Source: Mortierella alpina (lineage: Eukaryota; Mortierellomycota; Mortierellomycetes; Mortierellales; Mortierellaceae). From it: a stretch of DNA of 64,000 nucleotides. This document shows positions 1-11,621 of the stretch, one piece after another (the first letter of the stretch is position 1; each line of letters opens with the position of its first letter). The notes beneath the pieces were generated by a model. That model did not search any database. It was given only the letters and a program-made list of their open reading frames with translations, and was not told the origin of the DNA. Made by a program: the position numbers and the translations under genes. The stretch spans positions 1,550,001 through 1,614,000 of the forward strand of contig JANATF010000004.1 in the NCBI GenBank assembly GCA_029449245.1. The letters are read 5' to 3'.

Positions 1-587
1 GAATGTGCTCACAGACGCAAAAAGTGTATCCGACATGTATCCACTCTCAGACTACATGTTCTGCCCGCCCTCAATTCAATCACAAATCATAAATGTCAAC
101 AATGGAAATACCCAGATACAATCTGCAGTTGCCGACCAAAAGTCGAACTCTACCTTTATTTTCTCCTCGCCGAGTGGTCCTTTGGAAGTGAACACCAGGT
201 CAAGGATAAAAAAAACCACGCTCGTGGGCCATGAACATGTGCCACCCTCACGCATCGCTCCGCAACCTTCTGGAGATGGAGCATAGTGTCATGGAACGTG
301 CCCGTTGTTGACTGCACCCGCGCCAGTCTCACCTGTTCCAATCCATATTACCATTCTAGAAGCATTATTTTCTGTTCGGCAGCAACGTCTATAAAGGGCA
401 GCACAGTGTGGTAGTGTGGTCGAGGCACCATCGCCCTTGTACCAGACAAAAGGTGGTACAAGCAATCATCTCCCTGTTAGCTTGCACAAGCAAAGGTGAT
501 AGGACAACTGTAAACGACTTGGAGGGAGGGATGAGGCAGAGCGTAGAGTAACAGTAGCAGAGAGAAACAAAGCGCAGGCTGCACACA

Positions 588-626
588 CAAACATACACAC
601 ACACGCGCATACACACACACGCACAC
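588..626. repeat. CA-rich microsatellite
   Basis: Imperfect (CA)n tract interrupted by CG and TA steps. No gene nearby depends on it. Confidence 0.85.
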
Positions 627-3600
627 ATAGACTACCCACATACACAGACAAAAGCAACAATATTACACAACGAGAGCCGACAATCAAAGCGCATCGAGGG
701 AATAATGTAGCTTGCCCTTGCTCTCCTCCCAGTTCAAGATTTCCATAGCGAAAAACCTGTCTCGAGGCCTCTGCGTTGTGTTCCTCGTCCTCGGCGACAA
801 AGCGATTCGAGGGTGGGACAGGCCAGACTTTGACAACTATTGGAAGAAGGGATGCCAACATCCAGAAGGATATTAATATCTTTTGATGAAGCACATGAGA
901 AAAATGAGCAGAGAAATGAAGGCCCTTGGTTACCTCGACCATCATTCATCCTTCAGTAATCTATCTCCTCAATAGACAGCCCTTTGGCCCATGTCATGCA
1001 CTCCTGGCGACAATGCCCATCCTGCGATCAATCTCTTAGGCACTGCCCAGTGCAAAGACAAAGTCAAAATGGGAACCATCAAGAAACACCTCCCTCATTT
1101 TAATACGAACACTTTCTACGTTTCTGTGCATGCATGGGAAAAGATTTACACACTTTGAACGATGCGTGCATCCATCTCGTACATGCACAGGCATCCCCCT
1201 TTGTCCAAGTTAGATCTAGTGATGAGGAGAAAGATGCGTGTCCTTCAGCGATTGAGAGCAAAAAAATGCGCTCGCTATTGTATGAGCGTGATTGTCAACT
1301 GCGGTTATCGATCACACTGTGCTCCCAACAACGAGTAACTTTTGACGATCAGAATGAACAGAAGGCCTTGCCCGCCTTTGGGCACGTGTCATGGTGCGGC
1401 TGGCGCCCTGTACGAGGAAGCATACGAGCATGAGGTATGAAAGCCATAAAAGGTACATACAAAGCAGCTTGATAAAGTACTTGCTCTTCACGTTCACATG
1501 CCTCAGGTAAAGAGTATGTATGTTGTGTACCTGAGTGTTATCGAACATCAGATGTGGAATGTCACTTTCATCTGCAGATTCTGTGAGCTGCACAGCTATG
1601 GACGACGTTGATTGCTACCAAAAAGCTGATCCGAGATCTAAAGTTCGGTCCAACGTGTGCAAGAAATGAACAGTGTTCCTGGCGCAAGCCCATGTAGACT
1701 TTTTGAGGTGGCAAAGGTAAGCTTTCATTTCTTACCACACCTCTTCTCGATGTCTTTTTTTTCACCGACGTCTATAATGCACACATCGTAGCCTGGATAT
1801 AAACAAACAGCATCAAAACAGGCGCACACGGCACTCGATCTTCCTCTTGTTTTGTTGTTTATGCGCACGACAACGGCCTAGTGCGTCCGTCAAATACCCT
1901 CGTGGGATCAATGGAAGCATCAAGTGCGCTAAAAAAACCACCAGCTCCTAAGGCGCTTGTCAAGGCCCTCTGTTCCTTGCCGTTGAGAGGGTCACCACTC
2001 ATGATTTATGCAAACAAGCAAAGGAAAGAAAGGAACGGGGATGGCCACAAACATACAAAGAAAACCACATTGCGGATCCTGGCATCCCTAGTAAGTCGAG
2101 AAAAACTGTGACCCCGCAACAACAATGGCAAAAAGAATAGTGCTTATTAAGAAAAGGGGGGGGCAAGAATGCGCGACTCTTCATTCCTCAGGCTGACTCG
2201 GGTACTGTACTGGTTCACACGGCAGGGCGAAAATCCCAAAATGAAAGTGTCGTTGATGCCGGTCTATGGTTTTTGGGAGAGAAAATCCTCATTGTTGGCG
2301 CCGTTCAATATGCAACTATGCACCAACTTTGTTGGGAACAGCTAGACCTCCCTTGACCACAATGTGTGACCATTGTGATGCGCAAACGTCGCACCATCAT
2401 GTTTTTTAAACCGTAACACCTACTTGCTGCTGTGGTAATGCTTAGCAGAAACGAGACATGAAGAAAAAAAATGCTTAGCGCGGGACTTGAGTAGCTCTCA
2501 AGAGTGTTTCGTGAAGTGCCAACATAGGAAGGACTACATGTACCAGTGATTGATGTTGTTTAATTTTCACATCACGGCGTGGAATCCCACGAACCGTGGA
2601 ACTGTGCATGCCCTGATGCACGACACGAATGCTTCTTTCCCAGTTTCCCAGCTGCCTTTGCCCACTTTTTTTTCACTTGCTTTGTGAGCACTTTTGTTTC
2701 GCCTTTCATCCCCCACTATCTTTTAACCCTGCAACGATAAGTGCTTGAAGTCCACCTGTACATGTACTGGAACGATGAAGGCGAGAGCACGGATGGCGAT
2801 TCAAAGCTAGTACTTTAAGTTTATCTCGTCCTTTCTTTTTGTTCTTTGTACGACCTTTGACTGAAAGAGTACATACATAAAAATGAGCAACTCAATCCTA
2901 AGTTTTGTATAACGCCATCGTATGCGGCGGGCATCATTCCAAAAGCCGCTCCATAACGCCTGCCTACACTTTGAGCATTGTGGGCGAGAGCGGCTTCGCC
3001 AAAATGCTTGATTGATTATAACGGACTCTTGGAAACAGGACCATAATCCGCCGAGAAAGTCAGCGAAGTAGAGTGTCACCGTTCCTCAGCTCTCGCACAT
3101 CCTTTACTACTAGGTTACTTTTAATACCATAGCCCATTGTCATGCTTGGATATTGCGTGCTTTTACACTACCACTGTCAATGTACTGTACTCTATACAGC
3201 CTGAAGCACTAAGCCTTGACCATCACGGCTGTAGTGAGTAAGCGATAATTTTTGAGAAACGCATGCAGATGCAGGCACGAACTTTGCGCGCATACATAAT
3301 GCAAATTCTTCCCTCCCCCCCCCCCCCCTCCTTCCTTCGATTGATGACCTACTGACCGCATTTGTAGGTCTGCGCGTGAATGGTGAGTTCACCGTACCCC
3401 TGCCCCTGAGTTTTTTTTTTATCGGAGGGGAGGCCATGGACGAATGGACGCTCCCCAATATGATATGAATTCGGCTGCATGATGTTTCCGTGGGTGTCTT
3501 ATGATTCTGCGCGTTTATTATCGGCGTATGGTCTTAACCTCGTGTCTTCGTAGAAAGGGTGCCAGTGCACACACACAACCCAGCACTAGACTATCAACAA

Positions 3601-4022
3601 CCAGGACTGCAGTATGTGTGTGCCATAGCGTCGCCTACATGTACTTTTTATTTTGCATGATGCCTCCAAACGCAACCATGAATATGATACCCCCGCACCT
3701 TCCCCCCTCTTAATCGATGCCCCATCGCCAACCAATAACTCGGTGGACATTCACTCCGCTCATCGTAGTACAATTATGCTAAACGCTTTGCTAGAAAAAA
3801 AACAGTTTTTGTGAAACGGTACATCTATTGTCACGATGAACAATGATCGATGTGGAAAAAAGCGCAAAGTCAGAAAAGCATTGTGTGCCGTCTGTACACA
3901 AAAAACAATTGGCACCAATCCAGGCCTCCCCCTCCACCAGGCGCTGCTTTGCCAATGCCGATCGAAAAACAGAATAAAAAAACGCAAAGAGTGCTGATAT
4001 GCAAACAAATGAGTACGGATAT

Positions 4023-4028
4023 TTTATT
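4023..4028 (-). terminator. Poly(A) signal of NLE1
   Basis: AATAAA on the minus strand, 13 bases past the NLE1 stop codon. It supports the tiny last exon of that gene. Confidence 0.6.
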
Positions 4029-4040
4029 ACAGGGCTGACT

Positions 4041-5985
4041 TTAGTACTTCCAACTGTTGTTGTGGCGAGTGAAAAGAGAATCGACAAAAGGAACAATGGG
4101 CAGGTTAGAACACTGGAGCACGAATTCCATTCAACATAGCAAAAAAAAAAAAAACGTCGTCAAACTGTGTAGCTTCAAAACAGCTCTCGTCCGCAAACAT
4201 TCTACTTACATCTTTAACGTCTTATCCTTGCTTCCACTGGCGGCTTTGTCACCCGAGGGACTCCAGTCAACGGTGAAGACCTCATCAAGATGTCCCGGAA
4301 GCTCCATCTTCATCTTTTTCGTCTTGATATCCCACAGTTTGATCGTGCTGTCTTTACTGCAGGAGAGAATCATTCTGCTATCGCTTGACCACACGACCTG
4401 GTAAACTTCTGCGACGTGTCCGCGGAGCGACGCAATAAACCTGGCGCAGTAAGAAAATAATAAAGAAAACAGGGCGTCAGCGAAATGATTTGTTGAGCTC
4501 TAGGTGTAAAACGAACCACGGGGCTGAGGGCTTTATAACCAGGACATACTTTCCGTCACGGCTGTCCCAGATCTTGACAGACTTGTCGAAACTAGCCGAG
4601 GCGATATATCGTCCATCAGGTGAGAAGCTGACATGGTTGACGGTCTTCTGATGACCAACCATTCTCTTGGGTGCGACCTTCTTGCCGTCCACCTCCTCCT
4701 TCTTATTGGGCCACAGGTACATTGTGAAATCGTCCGATCCTGAGCACAATCTCTCCGGGTTTACAGCAATCACCTGTTCGTAACGCTGGAGCGCCCGCTT
4801 CTGAGCCTCTGCTTCGTCCTTGTACATCTTTCCTGTGTGATCATTGGCGCCAGTCCGGAGGACCGCATCCGTGCTCAAGGCCAGAGTTGTGACCCAATGA
4901 GCATGTCCCGAAAGAACCTTGACGAGTTTTCCTGGATGGTTGCCAGTGGATGCCCAGACTTTGATAGTCTTGTCGCGAGAGGCAGAGTAGATGAGGCCGT
5001 CACCAGCCCATTTGACACACATCACTGGGGCGGTATGCTGAGCCATTGAGAATTCGAGCTGCTTCTTGACAACGTCCCAAACACGAACAGTACCATCTGA
5101 TGAAGAAGATGCAAGTCTCCGGCAGGTGGCGTTCCTGTTTGATGACAGATATAGGCAAAGAGGGTAGTGGGGCACTGTCAATAAATATGGACACTTGAAG
5201 CAGCGTCAGACTGATCTCTTCAGCATTCACGTTCAAGCATAATGTTCTTACAGATGCAAGGGCTCCCAAGCCAAGGCGCTGACCCATTTGGAATGACCCT
5301 TGAGAACAGCATGCTGCTTTCCAGTTCTTGGCTCCCAGACGATGACAAGCCCATCCATGCCCGCAGAAGCCAAGTACTTTCCATTAGGCGACCAGGCCAC
5401 ATGCTGGACCCAGTGCTTGTGTCCCTTCAACAAATGCTGTGGTGTCTCCGTATTGAGATCCCAGATACGAACTGTGGTGTCGCCGCCTCCACTGGCAAGC
5501 ATGGTTCCACAAGGCGAGAAGGAGACACAGAGGATGGCGTCGGTGTGTCCTGTCAAAGATGAGGAGCATCGGGTGACGGCGCGAACCCTGAAGACAGCCT
5601 GTGGGCGGTACAGGATCTTAAAGGTCTCTTCTGTCGAGTGCTTTCCTGCCTGAATAATGTCCTGATCCAGTGTTGTGGCGACCTCTGTCTCTGCAACCTC
5701 GAAGGTATACGGCAACGGATCTTCTTCCTTTGAACATGAACAGGAGAAAGCCAAGCAAGTGGGAAGTTGTTAGAGATTGCCACAGCGCGCGAAAGAAGCC
5801 TCGGGGAGTCTATCAGGACCAGCTCGGTAGGGCAGACGTGCACAAGGGCTGCTTACATTGCCAAGCAGACTGTTGAGCAGCAGGGCCAGCTGCTCGGGGT
5901 TCACATCGACAGGGAGACTCAAGGCAGGGCCGGAAGCGACGCCCTCCTCGTTGTAGAACTGGGCAATGACATTGGAGGTGGTCAT
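4041..5985 (-). CDS. RSA4: Notchless-like ribosome assembly factor (Nle1/Rsa4)
   Basis: WD40 protein of 60S ribosomal subunit assembly. In yeast, Rsa4 works in the nucleolus and nucleoplasm with the AAA+ remodeler Rea1, which engages its N-terminal domain. Five exons join in phase: 5857-5985, 5252-5727, 4550-5134, 4210-4440 and 4041-4053, giving 477 aa, close to the family length of about 485-515. The N-terminal NLE domain (about residues 5-75, ending LLLNSLLGN then EEDPLPYTF) is followed by about eight WD repeats such as GHTDAILCVSFSPCG and GGGDTTVRIWD. The last exon is only 13 nt and supplies the typical C-terminus KTLKIWKY. The start is the first ATG that opens the NLE domain. It is divergent from the gene at 7041. 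Identification is firm from the NLE plus WD40 layout. Confidence 0.93.
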
Positions 5986-7040
5986 TGTGAGATGGAGTGG
6001 TGGTGGTATAGAGGTGTGAGTGGAGCAGTGAACGCACCGCCCCTGCGTTTGTTTTTTGCGGCTTTGTTTACTCTTTTTTTTTTTTTTTTTTTTTCCTCCT
6101 TTGCAGCCAACAGTCACTACACTTTTTTTTTTTTTTTTGGTGGCAACTGTTGTAGACTATATGCTGTGCTCCCGATCATAGAGAATACGGAGAGCAGACA
6201 GAGAGTGGCAGTGGTCTGTACCCTCCCCTTGGCTGCTTGCTACATGAGTGTCGGCTACGATTCGACCGCATGGACATATGCCTGGCCAGCCACTGGTGCG
6301 CCCCTCGCTCCCCGAGACCCAATAAGATTTTTGCGCCAGACTCGGGTCCAGCAAGCTCAACACACAAACGCACATACCAAGTGGATTGACAGTGTGCACC
6401 GAGGAATCGCGCAGAGATTCAACGCTGTCGACAACTGGACAGCTGGAAAATGCCAACGGCCTATGCATCCTTACCATCCTTACCTGAAAACAGGGTGTTG
6501 ACTTTGGAGGAACGCAAGTGATCCGACTGGACGATGATACGCGCGCATGGAACTCCAAACGGCCGTTTTTTTCATCGCTTAAGGTGCTAGCTAGGAAAAG
6601 CCCGTCAGCTGGTGCTCCACTTGACTGCCGGGGGTGTCGTGCGATCGGCTCCCTCATGGCGACATCATTATTCGTCCAGACAGGCGCACCTGCAACACGA
6701 CCAACACAATTGCCTCGAATGTCTCTTGAACTTGCCGCCATCGCTCCAAACTACCCCTCTGGAGTAACTTTATCTCGTTCACTCCACTTCCTGGTTTTGA
6801 ACACGGGCTAGCCATCATTCCTTCTTCACTTCCAATTGCCCTTCTTCAACTGCCATTCTTCAACTGCTCTTCCTCAACTGCTTTTCTTCAATTTTGCCCT
6901 TCCTCAATTGCCCTTCGCAAACCCTCTCCTTCGCCTTGTCGTCTTTCTCTTTTTCCCATTGCTGACCCAGCCCTTGCACCACACAACCACCACTGTAACC
7001 CATACCACGGCGTTCAAAAGAGCAATCAACAAGAAAAGAC
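5986..7040. other. Divergent intergenic region with T-tracts
   Basis: Shared upstream region of the minus-strand Nle1 gene and the plus-strand gene at 7041. It holds two long T runs (about 6074-6094 and 6123-6138) and a tandem pyrimidine-rich repeat near 6823-6917. The overlapping open frames have no protein-like character. Confidence 0.6.
6823..6917. repeat. Imperfect 14-bp tandem repeat, CTTCYTCAAYTGCC
   Basis: Six to seven degenerate copies of a unit close to CTTCTTCAACTGCC run head to tail, ending about 125 bases before the start codon at 7041. They probably lie in the promoter or 5' leader of that gene. Confidence 0.7.
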
Positions 7041-8903
7041 ATGAGTTCCCCGAGTCTTATGGCTCCTTATTCAGCAATGTCTGCAGTGTCTCCTCAGGCA
7101 GATGCATTTACCACTGGAACGTTCCCTCAGCCTTTGCGGTTGCAACAGGACATGAGCTCCAGACCGTACCAACAACCGCAATTGCAACAATATTCCCGCC
7201 AAAGAGGCCCACTCTCTCCGGAGCTCCAAAATACCATGCAGCAGCTCCAGATCGACCCCTCCCTGCATCAGCAAGCACAAATCCCATTCACCCAATCGCC
7301 TACTAGCCTCGATCCACAGCTATCCAACCCCACGGGTGCTACCAAAGGAAAGAAGTCACGCCGTTGGTCGTTGGCAGGCCGCTTCTTCGACAAGCGGAAG
7401 AGCATTACAGAGCCATTCAGTATACCAAACTCGCATGCTCAAAGCTTTGCTGCCACCTACAACAGCGGCAACGCCAACATTGTCGGTCTCCACTCTGGCA
7501 ATAATGAGCAGCGGAGCAGCAGCTCCCAGCCTCAGCCCACCGCATCTGGGGAGAGCTCAGCTAGTGGCAGCCACAGCGGCAGTCGACGCAGCAGCATTGT
7601 CGATATTCCCAAAGCCTTTCTCTCCTCTCTTCGGCGAGGATCTCTCACGAGCAATTCGGGAAGCACAAGCAGCAACAACAGTAGTAGCCACAATACAACT
7701 GTCACTGGTGGAGAAGAGAACGAGGATGACAATGATGATGAGATCGAGGCTCCCATGGTGACCATCTTGTTTGCAGATGGCCTTCGCCAGGCGACCATGG
7801 CCACTTTAAAGGCGCCCCCACGGGATCCTAGGATGTACTTTCAATCTTCGGAGCTCAGGGGCATTCTCAAGAAGCGGTGCTCTCCCGCACCCTCCACCGG
7901 ATCGGCCGCATCTGGTGACGGCGGCACCCATGCTAATGGCGCACCCCATGCGAGGCAGCACAGTCTGTCTGCTCAAGATGTCCACCCCATGGCCACCACT
8001 GATAGTAGTGTGGATCTCACCCTATTGCCGCCTAGAAACCATCGTGCATCGTTGGTGACTCGGTCTCCCGTTCCTCATCATCCTTCTCAACAACAGCAGA
8101 TGCTCTCGCCATCCTGGTCGTCCCATCTCGGCGCCCAAGCCAGCGCTATCCCTGCACGTCTGAGGCCTTCACCTTCATTTGATCCCAATAGTCGCAACGC
8201 CCTCTCGACATCTGCTGAATTGCCTAGGATGCCAGCAAAGCTGGGCTCGCCTATTAGTGCTGACCAGCGTTACATGTCCCAAGGTGCAGCCATCCCCCCC
8301 GATTTTACGCCGGGCGTGCAGGCCAATGTTTACCAGGACCGAGGTGGAGAGCGATCACAAGGCGCAGTGTATGATACTGGCACAGCAATAGCGCCCGACC
8401 ATACCATGGTGAGCCCCAGATTCGCCCAGATGCAGCAATACCAACAATCCATGATGACCAGCATAAGTCCACGAGCCCAGGATCTTTCAGCAGAGTATTA
8501 TAGCGCCGTTAACCAAGACCCATTCGCTCAGCAGATACTTCTGGGGCGATTCCAGTACCACGGCAGTAACCAGCAAAACTCTATGTTGGATGATCCGATG
8601 ATAACCGCCCAGCAGAGTAGCGACATTTTGATGATGGAGAGCTACGGAGGTACCAGCACTGAGGATGATAGAGGCATGCAGAATGCTCTGGGTGTGGGTA
8701 GAAAGACCCTAAGCTTCATGGACGCGATCGAGATCATCCCTGCACATCGGAAGTCTGAATACAACCGTCGATCGGACAAGAACGCAACGTTTAGGATATT
8801 GACGCCAGATATGAAGTCAGAAATTAGGGACGAGTTGAACATTTACAAAATGCGAGAGATGGCAGTACATGTGGATAGCATGGGTAATACAGCATTCCAT
8901 TAG
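7041..8903 (+). CDS. Disordered protein with Bni4/Afr1-like C-terminus
   Basis: Single-exon gene, 620 aa. Most of it is low-complexity and rich in Ser, Gln and Asn, with a basic patch at about residues 104-120 (KKSRRWSLAGRFFDKRKS). The C-terminal 65 residues are ordered-looking: SFMDAIEIIPAHRKSEY, then NRRSDKNATFRILTPDM, then IRDELNIYKMREMAVHVDS. This recalls the conserved tail of the yeast Bni4/Afr1 family (Y.R..D..T...LTP...IK.ELN.FK..EM.VH..S), which binds protein phosphatase 1 and acts at the bud neck and septum. KTLSF just before it could be a variant RVxF PP1-docking motif. The family match is from memory, so a role as a phosphatase-targeting scaffold in septation or morphogenesis is an inference. 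The first ATG after the pyrimidine leader was chosen. Confidence 0.72.
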   Translation: MSSPSLMAPYSAMSAVSPQADAFTTGTFPQPLRLQQDMSSRPYQQPQLQQYSRQRGPLSPELQNTMQQLQIDPSLHQQAQIPFTQSPTSLDPQLSNPTGATKGKKSRRWSLAGRFFDKRKSITEPFSIPNSHAQSFAATYNSGNANIVGLHSGNNEQRSSSSQPQPTASGESSASGSHSGSRRSSIVDIPKAFLSSLRRGSLTSNSGSTSSNNSSSHNTTVTGGEENEDDNDDEIEAPMVTILFADGLRQATMATLKAPPRDPRMYFQSSELRGILKKRCSPAPSTGSAASGDGGTHANGAPHARQHSLSAQDVHPMATTDSSVDLTLLPPRNHRASLVTRSPVPHHPSQQQQMLSPSWSSHLGAQASAIPARLRPSPSFDPNSRNALSTSAELPRMPAKLGSPISADQRYMSQGAAIPPDFTPGVQANVYQDRGGERSQGAVYDTGTAIAPDHTMVSPRFAQMQQYQQSMMTSISPRAQDLSAEYYSAVNQDPFAQQILLGRFQYHGSNQQNSMLDDPMITAQQSSDILMMESYGGTSTEDDRGMQNALGVGRKTLSFMDAIEIIPAHRKSEYNRRSDKNATFRILTPDMKSEIRDELNIYKMREMAVHVDSMGNTAFH

Positions 8904-9906
8904 GATCTATGAAATACACATTTTCAGTACTTTTCCAATAGTCAAGAACGTTATGTTGCCAGATGGCGTGAATGGGGTTATTGCTGCTATCACATGTGGG
9001 CGCGGCCCGTGGGAAGAAAATAAGGATGCAAGACAGGGGCCTTGTCGCACAAGATCAAATTTAAAATAAAACGTGGGCGAGTCTCGGGTCATTGTCTACT
9101 GCAGACGCGAGACTTTTGGGCTGGACCCAGACCTTGAGCCACGGACAGGAAAGGTACAATACAAGCAAATAAGCACGGAGGTGGATAACACACATGTTCG
9201 CGTAAGGAACCGCAGAATTTCCATGCTACAGTGTAGGTGGGATACATTATGCCCTCATCAAGAGTCATCGTTCGTACTCAAGTCTGGCTCTGAATATATT
9301 TTTTCTTGTGCGATGCAAAGGGCTTTTCATTTCTCGACAGCCCCTCTAACGAAGCCCCTTCATAGCACCATCAATCCATGACTCTTCTGCCCTTTCGCCA
9401 CAGGGTACTCAAAGTAGCACTGATTCCGCAAGGAGTTTGCCTTCTTTTAGGAAGTGAGAGAAAGAGATCCACGCTCCGCTCTATTTTCGTTCGATTCTGG
9501 GATCCAAATTGAGGACATCACAAAAAAAAAAAGAGACAGAAATCAAAACATCGACTGGACTGACATGCATCGGTACTCTGCTTGGTCGCGGAAGTCGAGG
9601 TCGTCCATCATAAACCACAATGCCGCCAGGGCGGCGCCAGTATTCCTGTTTTACATGCATTATCTCATCAGTATCCTTGACAGCTTACTTTTCCTTTCTT
9701 TCTTCCGCTCACTCTACTGCTCCTTTACTCTTCATCCTTCACCTCTCATCTTTTTCTCTCCTCCTCTCCTCCTCTCCTCCCTCACCTATTTCCTTCTTGA
9801 GCCATTCCTACTTCTCCTCCACTTCTCTTGCACATCCCCTCTCACCACAACCACCTTTCTCTATCTCACCCTCCTTCTTCTTAATCATCCACTGCCAGAG
9901 GATATC
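8904..9906. other. Intergenic region and pyrimidine-rich 5' leader
   Basis: Lies between two plus-strand genes. The first half is the 3' flank of the Bni4-like gene. From about 9690 to 9890 it is strongly CT-rich, as expected for the 5' leader of the transporter gene. No gene seen. Confidence 0.6.
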
Positions 9907-11621
9907 ATGGCCGCACCACACAAGGAGGAAGTTACTTCGCTCGAGGTGGAGAAGAAGCTCTCTCATCAAGAGTCCTCTACATCCATCTCAAGCGACAGCA
10001 CACATCTCGACCTTAACAACAACAGCAAAGGTCTTGAGACAGGCCAAGGCGGAGTCGACCTGCTGGCCGAGAGACCCTCCCAAGGAAGCAACCTCTCTGC
10101 CTTCTTCAACATTGTTTGTGTCGTTGCAGGAACAGGAACCTTGGGCCTTCCTTACAGTTTGGCTAAAGGTATGAAGAGAAGCCCTAGGAACTTTCCTCAA
10201 CATGTTTCAATAGCCCTGCGCTCATGGTCTTGAATGATACAAACATGTCTTCCTACCCGACCACCACCCTCACCTATTGATTCCAATCGATTTTTTTTAG
10301 GCGGTTGGATTGGAGTTGGTATCCTTATCCTGTCGATGATCATGTCCGTCTACACTGGCATTCTCATCATCAAGTGCATTTACTACAACGGTCACACCCG
10401 TTTGGCCTCATACCAGGAGATTGGCCAACATGCCTTTGGCAGGATAGGCCTTATCGCTGTCTGGTTCTTCCACACCTCCATTGTCCTCGGTGCACCTGTT
10501 ATGTACTTTATTCTCTCCGGCACTGAAATCAGGGGGCTAACCAAGTCCAGCGTCGATATCCCAGAAAAGGCCTGGATTTGGATCTGCTGCAGTGTGGTAT
10601 CTGTGCCCTTCGTACTGATGAAAACGCTCAAGGAGGTTTCTCTGTTGAGGTGAGTACCTGTACAGGAACTAAATGGAACGTGGCTCCTCATCTGGAACCC
10701 CAGAGTACATAAACATGAGGAGCCTAGTTGTTGTACGCTGCCAAAGAGAAAAGAAAATTGAAGTGCCGTTCGTAATGGACATTATAGCACAGCACATGTA
10801 CTGACCAAAAATTAACGGAACATACGTTCACTCGGTTCTGGCGTGTACTCTCTTTTAGTATCTTCGGTGTTATCGCTACCGTTGTCTTGGTCGTCGTGAC
10901 CATGGTTGAGTCTGGACTCGACTACGCGAGTCATAAGGCCACTGTTGTGTACGACGATGCCATTCTTCGCAATCTTCCCTTGGCTGTCGCAACCATCTCG
11001 GTCTGCTTTGGAGGAAATGTCGTCTACATGCACGTTGAGGAGTCCATGCGCTACCCTCGCGCCTGGAAGAAGGTTTTAGTCTGGGCTATGTTGGCCTGCT
11101 GTCTCATGTACGTTCTTGTCGCCGTTCCCGGATACCTCACCTACGGCAACGTAGCCCAATCACCCATCCTCAAGTCTCTGCCCGAAGGTGTCTCCAGGAA
11201 AGTGGCCACCATCACGATTGTCGCACACGTCCTTTTGGCCGCGCCCGTGTTGATGACTTCGTTCGCCTTGGAGGTTGAGCGCGTCTGGAACATCAGCGTG
11301 GAGAAACATGGAGTGTTCAAGGAGAGGATCCTCAGAACACTTGTTCGTCTCTTGATTATGGGCGGTGTCGGTGGCATCGCTTGCCTGGTCCCTTACTTTG
11401 ACTCATTCCTGTCGTTGTTGGGAGCCTTGGGCAACTGTATGTTGATCTTTGTGTTGCCTATTGCCTTCTACTGGAGGCTTATTGGATGGAAGCAGATGAG
11501 ATGGTACGAGCTCTTGTGGTGCGCTATCATCCTGGCGATCGGACTGTTGTCATGCATCATTGGTTCTATCGATGCTATTAAGGCACTGCATAAGGACTTT
11601 ACTGAAGGCCGTCCTGAATAA
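9907..11621 (+). CDS. Amino-acid transporter, AAAP/AVT type
   Basis: Multi-pass permease of the amino acid/auxin permease family (Aa_trans), which in fungi mostly moves amino acids across the vacuolar membrane (AVT proteins). Exons 9907-10168, 10301-10649 and 10859-11621 join in phase to give 457 aa. After a hydrophilic acidic N-terminus of about 70 residues, the first membrane segment carries the family motif NIVCVVAGTGTLGLPYSLAKGGWIG. About ten further hydrophobic segments follow, including AVWFFHTSIVLGAPVMYFIL and LSLLGALGNCMLIFVLPIAFYW. The ATG at 9907 was preferred over upstream in-frame ATGs because the latter lie in the CT-rich leader. Substrate and membrane (vacuole or plasma membrane) cannot be told from the sequence; the AVT1/AVT3-like call is inference. 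Confidence 0.9.

Larger units (their letters stand above)
1..4040. other. Gene-poor stretch, no supportable gene
   Basis: No reading frame here has domain-like composition, and none can be extended through plausible splice sites. All open frames are short and overlap on both strands. It contains a CA-rich microsatellite near 590-625, a poly-C run near 3313-3329 and scattered A/T runs. The last part is the 3' flank of the Nle1 gene. An untranslated RNA or a very small protein cannot be excluded by eye. Confidence 0.6.

Noticed and set aside
9487-9505. Second tRNA T-loop-like string GTTCGATTC
   Set aside because: Flanking bases do not form a T stem and there is no A box upstream.
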